From assembly GCF_031119335.1 (NCBI RefSeq), contig NZ_JAVHXT010000002.1, positions 248,001 through 312,000 of the forward strand: 64,000 nucleotides of DNA, written 5' to 3'. The notes beneath the pieces were generated by a model that was not told where the DNA came from, did not search any database, and was given only the letters and a program-made list of their open reading frames with translations. A program made the position numbers and the translations under genes. This stretch comes from Pedobacter sp. GTDB taxonomy: Bacteria > Bacteroidota > Bacteroidia > Sphingobacteriales > Sphingobacteriaceae. This document shows positions 43,045-51,098 of this stretch, piece after piece (positions within the stretch are counted from its first letter, which is position 1; each line of letters starts with the position of its first letter).

Positions 43045-43542
43045 TTAGTTTAGCTCCCTCTCCATCACATAATCATTCATATAGAAACCGTTGCCAATAT
43101 CAAGGTCAACGGTTTCTTTAATTTTGAAGCCGGCCTTTTCATAGAAATTAGCAGCTTTATTAGCCCTATTTACATTTAGCTGTAAAAACTCACCACCTTG
43201 TGCTTTTACAAGGCTTACAACTTCATTCATCAAGATTTTACCTACACCCTTGCCGTGCATTTTTGGTAGTACGTAAAGTTTATGAAGTTTGAAAGTCTTG
43301 GTTTCTAAGTTAACGGCAGAAAAACCCGCAAACCCAACATCTTCTTTCAACTCGGATGCCATAATAAAATGGTGGCCCTCTAACATTTGCCCCAACAGTT
43401 CTCCCTTGTTGTACATTTTCTCTAGCATGAAATCAATCTGCGCTTGCGAAATAATATTGCCATAGGCAGTTGGCCAAGTCTGTTCAGCTATGGTTTTAAT
43501 AATCGGTAAATCTTCTTCTTTTGCTTTTCTTAGGTAAATCAT
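43045..43542 (-). CDS. GNAT-family N-acetyltransferase
   Basis: A 165-residue acetyltransferase with the acetyl-CoA-binding core LYVLPKMHGKGVGKILMNEVV (RxxGxG-like) and FYEKAGFKIKETVDLDIG near the C-terminus. The closing stretch GNGFYMNDYVMERE is common in Bacteroidetes GNATs. Acetylated substrate unknown. A CCTCCCCTAACCCCTCC-type hairpin lies directly upstream. Confidence 0.92.
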   Translation of the reverse strand: MIYLRKAKEEDLPIIKTIAEQTWPTAYGNIISQAQIDFMLEKMYNKGELLGQMLEGHHFIMASELKEDVGFAGFSAVNLETKTFKLHKLYVLPKMHGKGVGKILMNEVVSLVKAQGGEFLQLNVNRANKAANFYEKAGFKIKETVDLDIGNGFYMNDYVMERELN

Positions 43543-43601
43543 AAGCCTCCCCTAACCCCTCCAAAGGAGGTGAAATCTAAAATACAAATCTAAGCAATAA
43601 A

Positions 43602-43650
43602 CAGTTGCCAGTTTTCAGTTAACCGATTAAACAGTTCAAACAATTAACCC
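43602..43650 (+). repeat. CAGTTAACCGATTAAACAG repeat, copy 1
   Basis: Contains AGTTTTCAGTTAACCGATTA followed by AACAGTTCAAACAATTAA. Two more same-orientation copies lie at 44246 and 44811. This copy overlaps the 3' end of the 43644-44213 gene. Confidence 0.75.
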
Positions 43651-44213
43651 AAAACTTCTCCAATAAACAAATACGGTGATTGAAAACGGAAGGCTACCAA
43701 TCCATCCTCTACCACTACAAACTCCCTTTCGTCCCGTTGCATCAAATTATCTGCCTCAAAATAAGCGATGATATCAATCAAGAATATAGTTCCTGCGGGC
43801 TTCCATACACTAAAACCATCTTTTATGGCGTAATATTTAGCTTCATCTGTAAAAAGCACCAAGTTAATATCGGGCAAATAACAGGTCAAATCATCAAAGC
43901 TGTTGATTTTACTGATCACATTTACCGCTGGATATTTCTCTTTCACCAGAAATTCCATCGCATCAGCTATGCCATCTTTCTGCATCGGTATCATTCGGAT
44001 GTTCTCTTGAAGTTCTACGCCTGCTTCGAGATTGCCAATAACGACATCAACCTTAACATCTAAAGAAACTACCTTTTCGTATTGACTGGCTAGCACAATT
44101 AAAGTGGGGCTCCATTCTAAAAGCTGGCCTAAATATTCTTCGTTAAAATCTCCAAACTCGTGGATATACAAAGCTGGCTCCTGCTTCTCTTTTACAATAT
44201 GATGTGACGACAT
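43644..44213 (-). CDS. Thiamine pyrophosphokinase-like protein (189 aa)
   Basis: A soluble 189-residue protein. Its pattern (LLEWSPTLIVLASQYEKV; VDVVIGNLEAGVEL; INLVLFTDEAKYYAI; WKPAGTIFLI) recalls the Rossmann-like thiamine pyrophosphokinase catalytic domain, but the catalytic Asp-rich GD(F/L)DS motif appears as GNLEAG, so kinase activity is doubtful. Sphingobacteriaceae homologues are, as I recall, sometimes labelled thiamine pyrophosphokinase. It is flanked by copies of the CAGTTAACCGATTAA repeat. Confidence 0.6.
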   Translation of the reverse strand: MSSHHIVKEKQEPALYIHEFGDFNEEYLGQLLEWSPTLIVLASQYEKVVSLDVKVDVVIGNLEAGVELQENIRMIPMQKDGIADAMEFLVKEKYPAVNVISKINSFDDLTCYLPDINLVLFTDEAKYYAIKDGFSVWKPAGTIFLIDIIAYFEADNLMQRDEREFVVVEDGLVAFRFQSPYLFIGEVLG

Positions 44214-44245
44214 TCCGTAAAGTTAAAAGTTTTCAGTAGGCAATT

Positions 44246-44288
44246 TACAGTTTTCAGTTAACCGATTAAACAGTTCAAACAATTAAAC
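44246..44288 (+). repeat. CAGTTAACCGATTAAACAG repeat, copy 2
   Basis: TACAGTTTTCAGTTAACCGA then TTAAACAGTTCAAACAATTA; identical to copy 1 over about 38 bases. Lies between the divergent 43644-44213 and 44311-44811 genes. Confidence 0.75.
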
Positions 44289-44310
44289 ATAAAATTTATA
44301 TCTTAGATTA

Positions 44311-44811
44311 ATGAGCAAGAGTAAATTCGATTTATCAAAGGAAAGCGGCCCACATTTGCGCCTGCTTAGTTTAATTGGCAATTGGGATGGCCGTACACGT
44401 ACTTGGTTTGAGAAAGATGTATTAGCAGATGAATCACCAACCAGCAGTAAAATTATTGCTCTGCTTAACAAACGTTTTATCCGCTACGAATACAGAGGCG
44501 TAATTAACGGAAAAACTCACGAAGGTTTAATGGTTTGGGGCTTCGATTTAGGCAATGGCAAATGCGTTTGTAGTTGGATAGACAGTTTTCACATGGGAAC
44601 CGGCATTATGTTCTCAGAAGGGCATGAAACCAGCAATGGTTTTTCGGTAACCGGACAATATAGCAATAGCGAAATGCCCGAACCTTGGGGTTGGCGCACA
44701 GAATTGGAAATCCTTAACTCCGATCAGTTTATTCTACGTGCTTATAATATATCGCCAACTGGCGAAGAAGCTAAAGCAATTGAAACGATTAACTTGAGAA
44801 TAGACCTATAG
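44311..44811 (+). CDS. DUF1579-like protein, cytoplasmic
   Basis: A 166-residue protein without signal peptide, related in layout to DUF1579 (LLSLIGNWDGRTRTWFEKD; HEGLMVWGFDLGNGKCVCSWIDSFHMGTGIMFSEG; WGWRTELEILNSDQFILRAYNI). These look like one-domain lipocalin-like barrels; function unknown. Related in sequence pattern to the lipoprotein at 38966. Its stop codon abuts copy 3 of the CAGTTAACCGATTAA repeat. Confidence 0.82.
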   Translation: MSKSKFDLSKESGPHLRLLSLIGNWDGRTRTWFEKDVLADESPTSSKIIALLNKRFIRYEYRGVINGKTHEGLMVWGFDLGNGKCVCSWIDSFHMGTGIMFSEGHETSNGFSVTGQYSNSEMPEPWGWRTELEILNSDQFILRAYNISPTGEEAKAIETINLRIDL

Positions 44812-44870
44812 TCAGCTGGCAGTTCTCAGTTAACCGATTAACCAGTTTAAACAATTAACCAGTTAACCAA
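44811..44870 (+). repeat. CAGTTAACCGATTAACCAG repeat, copy 3 (diverged)
   Basis: CAGTTCTCAGTTAACCGATT then AACCAGTTTAAACAATTAAC, plus an extra CAGTTAACC. Same orientation as the other two copies. Confidence 0.7.
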
Positions 44871-44875
44871 ATAAT

Positions 44876-45811
44876 TTATTTTTTATCCGGACTAGCCTTC
44901 TGTGCCATTTGCATCGCCATCATCTGTTTCATCGTATTGTTCATTCCTTCGGTACTACCATCTAAGAAAATTACATTGCCTTCGCTATATTCTGCAAATT
45001 GTTTAATGGCTTCTGTCCACATGGTGAAAAGAATTACCGAAGTATCTAAGTTGGCTTGCTGCATTTCGTGAGCGGCATTGGTCATACCTTTAGCAACCTC
45101 TTCCCTAAATAAAGCAATACCTTGTCCACGCAATTGCGCTGCTTCACGCTCTGCCGTTGCTGCAATCTTAATAGCATTACCATCAGCTTCTGCACCTTTA
45201 GTTTTAGTAATTAACAGCGCCTGACCTTCGTTTTCCGCAGCAGCTTTTAAGTTGTTAGAAGCTACTACTCTACTCATCGAGCGCATAATTTCCTCATCGA
45301 AAGTGATATCGTTTAACTGCAAATCTTGCAAATGATAACCCCAACTTTCTAAAACCTGATCTATTTGATGCTTTACGTGTTCTACAATTTCATTACGCTG
45401 TGCTAATACATTTGCTTGCTTTTGCGTAGCTACATAAGCACGTATTGAACCTTCTATGGTACGAATTAAAGCCTGCATCAAGTTGTTCGAATCTACGAAT
45501 TTGAAGGCTACGTTTTTGATGGTTTCTTCATCGTGGTTGAGTACCGAATAAAGCAACATCGCTTTAAAATACACATTTGCCTGATCTTGGGTTACCGCTT
45601 GGAAAGAAAGCTCAACCGAACGATTTTGAATAGAAATTCGAGAGTGAATTACCTCAATTAATGGAATTTTTAAGCTTAAACCCGGACGCAACAATCTTTG
45701 ATATTTACCAAAAATAGTAATCACCGCAATTGTTCCTTGTTTAACAGTTACGAAAGAACTGAAAAGAATAATTAGCGCAAATGCCAATACGCCGTAGCCA
45801 ATGTAATCCAT
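44876..45811 (-). CDS. SPFH/Band-7 (stomatin/prohibitin-like) protein
   Basis: A 311-residue protein: one N-terminal membrane helix (GVLAFALIILFSSFVTV), SPFH domain about 22-190 (TIFGKYQRLLRPGLSLKIPLIEV; NVYFKAMLLYSVLN), a helical Ala/Gln/Glu-rich region (AAENEGQALLITKTKGAEADGNAIKIAATAEREAAQLR) and a short tail. Such proteins form large cage-like oligomers at the inner membrane and regulate proteases or microdomains. No NfeD or FtsH partner is adjacent. Confidence 0.93.
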   Translation of the reverse strand: MDYIGYGVLAFALIILFSSFVTVKQGTIAVITIFGKYQRLLRPGLSLKIPLIEVIHSRISIQNRSVELSFQAVTQDQANVYFKAMLLYSVLNHDEETIKNVAFKFVDSNNLMQALIRTIEGSIRAYVATQKQANVLAQRNEIVEHVKHQIDQVLESWGYHLQDLQLNDITFDEEIMRSMSRVVASNNLKAAAENEGQALLITKTKGAEADGNAIKIAATAEREAAQLRGQGIALFREEVAKGMTNAAHEMQQANLDTSVILFTMWTEAIKQFAEYSEGNVIFLDGSTEGMNNTMKQMMAMQMAQKASPDKK

Positions 45812-45963
45812 ATCATTTAAGTTTGATATCCAATGATACTAAAAAATAATCAGCATTAGCAGAATTAGAGCTTTTGTTTCTAAAATACCCATATATACGG
45901 AGTGTAATTAACAATGCTTATATTAATTTCATAAAACTTTTTTCTTGATTTTAAACATATCCT

Positions 45964-46743
45964 ATGAAATCTCTTTTAACCTCAGTTTTAATTTTTTCGT
46001 GTTTAAATCTTAATGCGCAATTTTATCATTATCCTTTTCCACCTACTAAAGCAGATTATGCTAAAAATGCCGCTGCTCAAGTAAAAATATGTCAAGAATA
46101 TATGATTGCCTTTGATGAAAAAACACTAAACAGAACACTCGAATATGGAACTCAAGGGCTACCTATTGCATTATCCGAAAAAGGCACAAATGCTAATGGC
46201 GACAGTACCACAATTGCAGAAATCGGTTACAAATATGCTAATGGAAGATTAACTCTTGAAAACGTAAACAATCACGTAAGTGAAGAAAATTACAAAGTGA
46301 GTTACACTTACAACAACCAGGGCAAATTACTTAAAAAATCGATTATAGAAATAGACCCAAGCACCTACACCTACGTTTACAACAAGCTTGGGAAAGTGAT
46401 AAAAGCCAACATTAAAGTAAGAATGCCAGATAAAAACGGTAAACCTGTTGATGTGCCTCGTGGCTGGTACGATTATACCTACAACGCTAAGGGACAACTA
46501 GTGCAAGAAACACATTACTCGCAAGAAAAGGAAAAGCAATTTGTTACTAACTGGCAGTATAACATTAAAGGGCAAATTGTAAAAATTACAGGCTATGCCC
46601 ATGGTGAACTAGTTTATGAAGAACTATTGGAGTATGCAAGCAATGGACTGCTTAGTAAACGAACTGAAATTAAGCCGCAAGAAGCAGCAACCATTTATCT
46701 ATATGAATATTGTACAAACTGTAAACAAAGTTGGATGAAGTAG
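45964..46743 (+). CDS. Secreted protein with YD-like repeats (259 aa)
   Basis: A signal peptide (MKSLLTSVLIFSCLNLNAQ) is followed by repeated Tyr-rich beta units of RHS/YD style: YKYANGRLTLENV, YTYNNQGKLLKKSIIE, YVYNKLGKVIKANI, YTYNAKGQLVQETHY, WQYNIKGQIVKITGYA. This pattern is common in exported Bacteroidetes proteins of unknown function. Not a full RHS toxin: there is no core or C-terminal toxin domain. Two cysteines near the C-terminus (CTNC). Confidence 0.8.
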   Translation: MKSLLTSVLIFSCLNLNAQFYHYPFPPTKADYAKNAAAQVKICQEYMIAFDEKTLNRTLEYGTQGLPIALSEKGTNANGDSTTIAEIGYKYANGRLTLENVNNHVSEENYKVSYTYNNQGKLLKKSIIEIDPSTYTYVYNKLGKVIKANIKVRMPDKNGKPVDVPRGWYDYTYNAKGQLVQETHYSQEKEKQFVTNWQYNIKGQIVKITGYAHGELVYEELLEYASNGLLSKRTEIKPQEAATIYLYEYCTNCKQSWMK

Positions 46744-46806
46744 CAGAAAGGCCCCCAGCCCAACACAATCTCTATACTGCACATCGACCACTAAAACCTA
46801 CCAAAT

Positions 46807-47445
46807 ATGAAAGAAAATCCTCAGAAAAAGCGGAGTAAAGAAGAATACCGGCAATATTTACAGCAAAAAAAACAAGAGGAAGAAACAGCACAGAAAGAAC
46901 GACAAGACCAAATTTGGGCTTTACATAGAAAAGCGCTTAGTGTTAAGTCAGGCGATGTTATTTTTAATGCAAAGCAGGATCTACTTAAAATTTGGGGAGT
47001 TAGTGTCCTCTGCTTTTCGATTATAGTATTCACCGTTTACATGCTTAGTTTAATGAACGAGCAAGAATTGGTTCGCGAATTTGGCTCAATTTTAAAAGGC
47101 AGATTATTTCAAATTGGGATGACATTATTTTCGAGCGTATTGTTTTTAGCTGTTTGCTATTTTCTGCATAACAAATATGTAATTACCATCACTTTGCTGG
47201 CAGATAGCGCACTACAAATAAAAACCTGGGGATTATTTGGCTACAAAGAAAATAGCTACCCTAAAGAAGCGTGGATAGTAGCACCTATTTACCACGAAGG
47301 CAAAACCCAGCTGCCTAACACCCCATCGGTATATGCGCCTTACCAAATTGTGAAACCTTACGGGGAAAAGAAGCTTGTTATTAGTGATTTTGGAAATTTT
47401 CCCTTCGGAACTAGGGTTTTAGATGATATTTTAAACCCCTCTTGA
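46807..47445 (+). CDS. Membrane protein with charged N-terminus (212 aa)
   Basis: Residues 1-40 are highly charged and helical (KKRSKEEYRQYLQQKKQEEET), followed by two membrane helices (about 60-82; 97-118) and a beta-rich C-terminal domain (VITITLLADSALQIKTWGLF; YQIVKPYGEKKLVISDFG) that resembles a bacterial PH-like domain, though this is not certain. Starts 63 bases after the YD-like gene. Function unknown. Confidence 0.72.
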   Translation: MKENPQKKRSKEEYRQYLQQKKQEEETAQKERQDQIWALHRKALSVKSGDVIFNAKQDLLKIWGVSVLCFSIIVFTVYMLSLMNEQELVREFGSILKGRLFQIGMTLFSSVLFLAVCYFLHNKYVITITLLADSALQIKTWGLFGYKENSYPKEAWIVAPIYHEGKTQLPNTPSVYAPYQIVKPYGEKKLVISDFGNFPFGTRVLDDILNPS

Positions 47446-47512
47446 AATTGTGCAAGTGACGTTCGAAACAAAATTTCACCAAACGTGTTATTAGATGGAT
47501 TAATTAATAACC

Positions 47513-47698
47513 ATGAACGTAAAACGGACTTTTGGAACCATATTAACCATACTCGGCATTATCGGTTTAATCTATGCTGGTTGGGGTTTTGTAAATCACA
47601 ATGTAGGCAACCGAGAACTCATTGTAGTGGGTATCATTGGGTTAATCTTCTTTATGTCGGGAATTGGATTAGTGAAGAACACCAAAGATGTAGCTTAA
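47513..47698 (+). CDS. Small two-helix membrane protein (61 aa)
   Basis: Two hydrophobic helices (about 8-28 and 37-53) separated by a short polar loop (GFVNHNVGNREL), with a short basic tail. No family recognised. It is convergent with the 63-aa gene, the two stops being only 5 bases apart. Confidence 0.65.
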   Translation: MNVKRTFGTILTILGIIGLIYAGWGFVNHNVGNRELIVVGIIGLIFFMSGIGLVKNTKDVA

Positions 47699-47703
47699 GA
47701 GCC

Positions 47704-47895
47704 TTACTCGTTTGCGGATTTCTTCTTCTGTCGGATAATGAAAATCTGCCCAACGCCAACTATTGAACATGCGACAATAGTAAGGAGTAAAGACCGATAT
47801 TGACTTTGATCTTGATACAGCTTATAAGCCGCTCCAATAACTATCGCAAAAGCTGCAACTACAATTACATAATGTATGGTTAGTTTATTCTTCAT
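47704..47895 (-). CDS. Small two-helix membrane protein (63 aa)
   Basis: Two hydrophobic helices (about 8-23 and 34-50) with a basic C-terminus (RQKKKSANE). Its ATG lies inside the last codons of the CapA-like gene (11-base overlap), suggesting translational coupling with it. Function unknown. Confidence 0.65.
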   Translation of the reverse strand: MKNKLTIHYVIVVAAFAIVIGAAYKLYQDQSQYRSLLLTIVACSIVGVGQIFIIRQKKKSANE

Positions 47896-48991
47896 TTAAG
47901 GATATTCTATTGTTCTCGAACTTTAATCCATGACCTTTAAAATCGATATCAGTAAGTGCTTTAATTTTCTTAAATGCAGCCTGAGTTTCATCAACAGTTA
48001 AGCGATTGATTTTATCTTGTTTTACAGAAACAACATCAGCGTAAAGGAAATCACCTTTAGCATTCAACTTGATTTCAAGCAATGGCGCAATGCCATTTGG
48101 TCCTTTTAAACTGAACATACCATAAGTACAGAAATTACCTAAACTGTAGGCAATAAACTTGTTTTTGTACACTTCCACTGCTCTGGTCACATGAGGTCCG
48201 TGACCTAAAACCACATCTGCTCCGGCATCTATCACTCCATGAGAAAAGGCATAAACATTACCACGATTTTCTTTGTAGAAGATTTCCGTTTTACGTGTTA
48301 CATGCTCAAACCTTGCACCCTCACCGCCGCCATGAAAAGATACAATAACAATATCCGCTTGTTCTTTTAACTTCTTCACCAATAATTTAGCGCTATCAAT
48401 TTTTCTGATGTCAACGGTATTCTCATTAGGGGCAAAAGCTACAAAAGCATACTTCACACTGTCAATGGTAAATAAATCGAAGGGTTTATCTAATTGCCCA
48501 GCATAGCTGATTTGAAGCGAATCTAAAATCTTCGCAGTATTTTTTCTTCCGCGGCTGTTGAAATCGCCAACATGGTTATTGGCTACGCTTAGCACATTAA
48601 AGCCAGCTTTTTTGAATATACCGGCGTAACGATCTGGCATTCGGAAAGCATAGCAATTGTTTGGGTTAATACCTTTGCACTTCGACGAATTTCCCGAGTT
48701 TAGGAAACATCCTTCTAGGTTTCCAAAAACCACATCGCCTTTAAGAAAAGTATCTACTTCCTTGAAACTGTTTATCGCATCATCTGGCGGCAAATTTAAC
48801 TTACTTGGAAAAGCAGAACCCAACATGATATCGCCAACGGCAACAATGCTGATGGTGTCTTTCAGTTTCGCAACCGCGGGTGTATCAGTTTTAGTTACTG
48901 CTTGTTCAGTTTCGGCAGGCTTGTTCTGACAACTCAACATCAGGTAGACAAGAGCAACACCGACAAGCAATCCAAAAATTTTCTTCATCAT
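47885..48991 (-). CDS. CapA-family lipoprotein (PGA-capsule-type metallophosphatase fold)
   Basis: A 368-residue exported lipoprotein. The signal with lipobox MLSC (Cys about 21) precedes a CapA/metallophosphoesterase-like domain: VGDIMLGS, FGNLEGCF, SVANNHVGDF, VSFHGGGEGARF, GHGPHVTRAVE, YSLGNFC. CapA takes part in poly-gamma-glutamate handling in bacilli, but no capB/capC genes are here, so the substrate is unknown. The 63-aa membrane protein gene overlaps its 3' end. Confidence 0.9.
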   Translation of the reverse strand: MMKKIFGLLVGVALVYLMLSCQNKPAETEQAVTKTDTPAVAKLKDTISIVAVGDIMLGSAFPSKLNLPPDDAINSFKEVDTFLKGDVVFGNLEGCFLNSGNSSKCKGINPNNCYAFRMPDRYAGIFKKAGFNVLSVANNHVGDFNSRGRKNTAKILDSLQISYAGQLDKPFDLFTIDSVKYAFVAFAPNENTVDIRKIDSAKLLVKKLKEQADIVIVSFHGGGEGARFEHVTRKTEIFYKENRGNVYAFSHGVIDAGADVVLGHGPHVTRAVEVYKNKFIAYSLGNFCTYGMFSLKGPNGIAPLLEIKLNAKGDFLYADVVSVKQDKINRLTVDETQAAFKKIKALTDIDFKGHGLKFENNRISLNEE

Positions 48992-48995
48992 ATTA

Positions 48996-49027
48996 CAAAA
49001 AAAATCCTTCCCGATTACGGAAAGGAT
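48996..49027 (-). terminator. Intrinsic terminator of the NlpC/P60 gene
   Basis: On the minus strand: ATCCTTTCCGTAATCGGGAA GGAT followed by a run of T. It lies between the NlpC/P60 stop and the CapA start. Confidence 0.75.
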
Positions 49028-49063
49028 AAATCTAATATCGTAAATCTAAAATTGTAAATCAGA

Positions 49064-49615
49064 TTATTCTACAATTCCGCCTTCACCTGGCTCAATAATT
49101 CTGCCACCTTTATAAAAATAGCGACTGTAGTAAGGCTCGTTTAAGTTACTAATTACTACACCTCTAGAACTAGATGCGTGTGCGAAACGATTTTCTCCCA
49201 AGTAAACACCAACGTGAGAAATACTGCGGCTTTTAATCTTGAAGAAAACTAAATCACCTTCTTTTAACTCATCTTTAGACAATGGATTTACCATACTAAA
49301 AATATCACGTGAGTTACGTAGAATATCTGTTTTAAAAACTTTATCGTAAATGGCTTTTGTAAAAGCAGAACAATCTATACCTTTTTTAGTGTTACCACCA
49401 AAACGGTAAGGAGTACCAATCCATTCGTAAATAAACTTATATAATTTTAGGTTTGAAGTTGCATCTACAGCAACACCCATCACTTGCGAAAAATATTGCG
49501 AAGCTAAATTGTCTGGATCTTCTACCTTGGCAGCTTCTTTGCTTTTGCTTTGGGCAAATGCTACCGAAAAAGCTGAGAGAACGATTAACGTAGAAAACAA
49601 AAACTTTTTAATCAT
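49064..49615 (-). CDS. NlpC/P60-family cell-wall peptidase
   Basis: About 183 residues from the ATG at 49615. Signal peptide MIKKFLFSTLIVLSAFSVAFAQ; catalytic Cys in GIDCSAFTKAIYD, catalytic His in SRSISHVGVYLG, and a third residue near RFAHASSSRG. It cuts D-Glu-mDAP type bonds in murein peptides in the periplasm. A TTG three codons upstream is less likely. Own terminator downstream. Confidence 0.93.
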   Translation of the reverse strand: MIKKFLFSTLIVLSAFSVAFAQSKSKEAAKVEDPDNLASQYFSQVMGVAVDATSNLKLYKFIYEWIGTPYRFGGNTKKGIDCSAFTKAIYDKVFKTDILRNSRDIFSMVNPLSKDELKEGDLVFFKIKSRSISHVGVYLGENRFAHASSSRGVVISNLNEPYYSRYFYKGGRIIEPGEGGIVE

Positions 49616-50068
49616 GTTATACAATTAAGTTTGGGTAAACAACACTTACACTTAACGGTCAACCACGGGGGCTTATTGTTAGCGCCACAAAACTAAAGCT
49701 TCACATTGTTTTATCCAAAATTAAAATGTTAAAAATTTCAAGTTATTAACATTTTGAGTATTCAGCTACCTCTGCATTCCTTTTTTTTAATCTTTTTACA
49801 ATAAAAAAGCTTGCCCCTAGCATCGAAGTTAAAAATTAGGCTAAACCAATTTAACACAAAATTAAATTTCTGTTTTGAAAGGCTTTAAGTTTTAGTAAAT
49901 CAACACAAAATGATTAGCGTAAAATTTACCATTTCTAAAAATGGTATAAAAAGCAGTACAACAGTGGGTTTAATTAGTGCTTCATGATGTTTTTACATTG
50001 GTAGATATACAAAAATCCAAGAAAATAAATTAGATTTGCTCTCGTAAATAAAAATTTATCATCAAAAC
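49616..50068 (+). other. 453-base AT-rich region upstream of pdhA
   Basis: No gene seen. Holds a small palindrome TACCATTT / AAATGGTA at 49927-49946 and a perfect -7 element TAGATTTG at 50031-50038, 30 nt before the pdhA ATG. The palindrome, about 85 bases before the -7 element, could be an operator. Confidence 0.5.
50031..50038 (+). promoter_or_regulatory. pdhA promoter -7 element (TAGATTTG)
   Basis: Perfect TAnnTTTG, leader about 25 nt. Confidence 0.65.
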
Positions 50069-51064
50069 ATGAGTGCAGTAGAAATTAATAAAGATACCTA
50101 TTTGAAGTGGTTTGAATCGATGTTGCTGATGCGCAAGTTCGAAGAAAAAACTGGACAACTTTATGGTCAGCAAAAAATCAGAGGTTTTTGCCATTTATAC
50201 ATTGGTCAAGAGGCCGTAGTTGCGGGAGCAATCTCTGCAATGCAAAAAGGCGATTCGATGCTTACTTCATATAGAGATCACGCTCATGGTTTAGCTTTAG
50301 GTATGAGTGCTAACAGCATCATGGCCGAAATGTATGGCAAAGTAACTGGCTGCTCTAAAGGAAAAGGCGGTTCTATGCACATTTTCAGTAAAGAGCATAA
50401 CTTCTACGGAGGTCATGGTATCGTAGGGGGGCAAATGCCACTAGGTGCTGGTATCGCTTTCGCAGAAAAATATAAAGGTACTAACAACGTAAACATCTGC
50501 TACATGGGCGATGGCGCTGTTCGTCAGGGAGCTTTAAACGAGTCATTCAACATGGCAATGTTGTGGAAACTTCCAGTAGTTTTTGTTTGCGAGAACAACG
50601 GTTACGCAATGGGTACTTCGGTAGAACGTACTACTAACATGATGGACATCTACAAAATTGGTTTAGGTTTTGATATGCCATGCGCACCAGTTGACGGTAT
50701 GGATCCAGTTGCAGTACACAACGCAATGGATGAAGCTATTCAACGTGCTCGTGCTGGCGAAGGGCCAACTTTCTTAGAAATGAGAACTTACCGTTACAGA
50801 GGTCACTCTATGTCAGACCCTGCTAAATATCGTACCAAAGAAGAATTAGAAGAGTACAAAGCAAAAGATCCAATTGAGCAAGTAAGAGAGGTTATCCTTA
50901 AAGAAAAATATGCTGATGAAGCTTGGATTACCGAAATTGAAGAAAAAGTAAAAGGTATTGTTGACGAATCGGTAAAATTTGCTGAAGAATCTCCTTGGCC
51001 ACAACCAGAAGAGTTGTTCGAGGATATTTACGTAGACAAGAACTATCCTTTCCAAGAAGTTTAA
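50069..51064 (+). CDS. pdhA: Pyruvate dehydrogenase E1 component, alpha subunit
   Basis: A 331-residue thiamine-diphosphate enzyme subunit. The ThDP motif runs from MGDGAVRQGALNE to FVCENNGYAMGTS; phosphorylation-loop-like RYRGHSMSDP and KGKGGSMHIF are conserved. It decarboxylates pyruvate and passes the acetyl unit to E2. In many bacteria the beta subunit gene follows; here E2 follows directly (34-base gap), so E1-beta is encoded elsewhere. Confidence 0.96.
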   Translation: MSAVEINKDTYLKWFESMLLMRKFEEKTGQLYGQQKIRGFCHLYIGQEAVVAGAISAMQKGDSMLTSYRDHAHGLALGMSANSIMAEMYGKVTGCSKGKGGSMHIFSKEHNFYGGHGIVGGQMPLGAGIAFAEKYKGTNNVNICYMGDGAVRQGALNESFNMAMLWKLPVVFVCENNGYAMGTSVERTTNMMDIYKIGLGFDMPCAPVDGMDPVAVHNAMDEAIQRARAGEGPTFLEMRTYRYRGHSMSDPAKYRTKEELEEYKAKDPIEQVREVILKEKYADEAWITEIEEKVKGIVDESVKFAEESPWPQPEELFEDIYVDKNYPFQEV

Positions 51065-51098
51065 TTTTTAAGACAAGCATTCAAATAAAGATATATAG

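Noticed and set aside
47885..48991. Capsule synthesis locus
   Set aside because: Only a CapA-like lipoprotein is present; no ligase or transporter genes are nearby.
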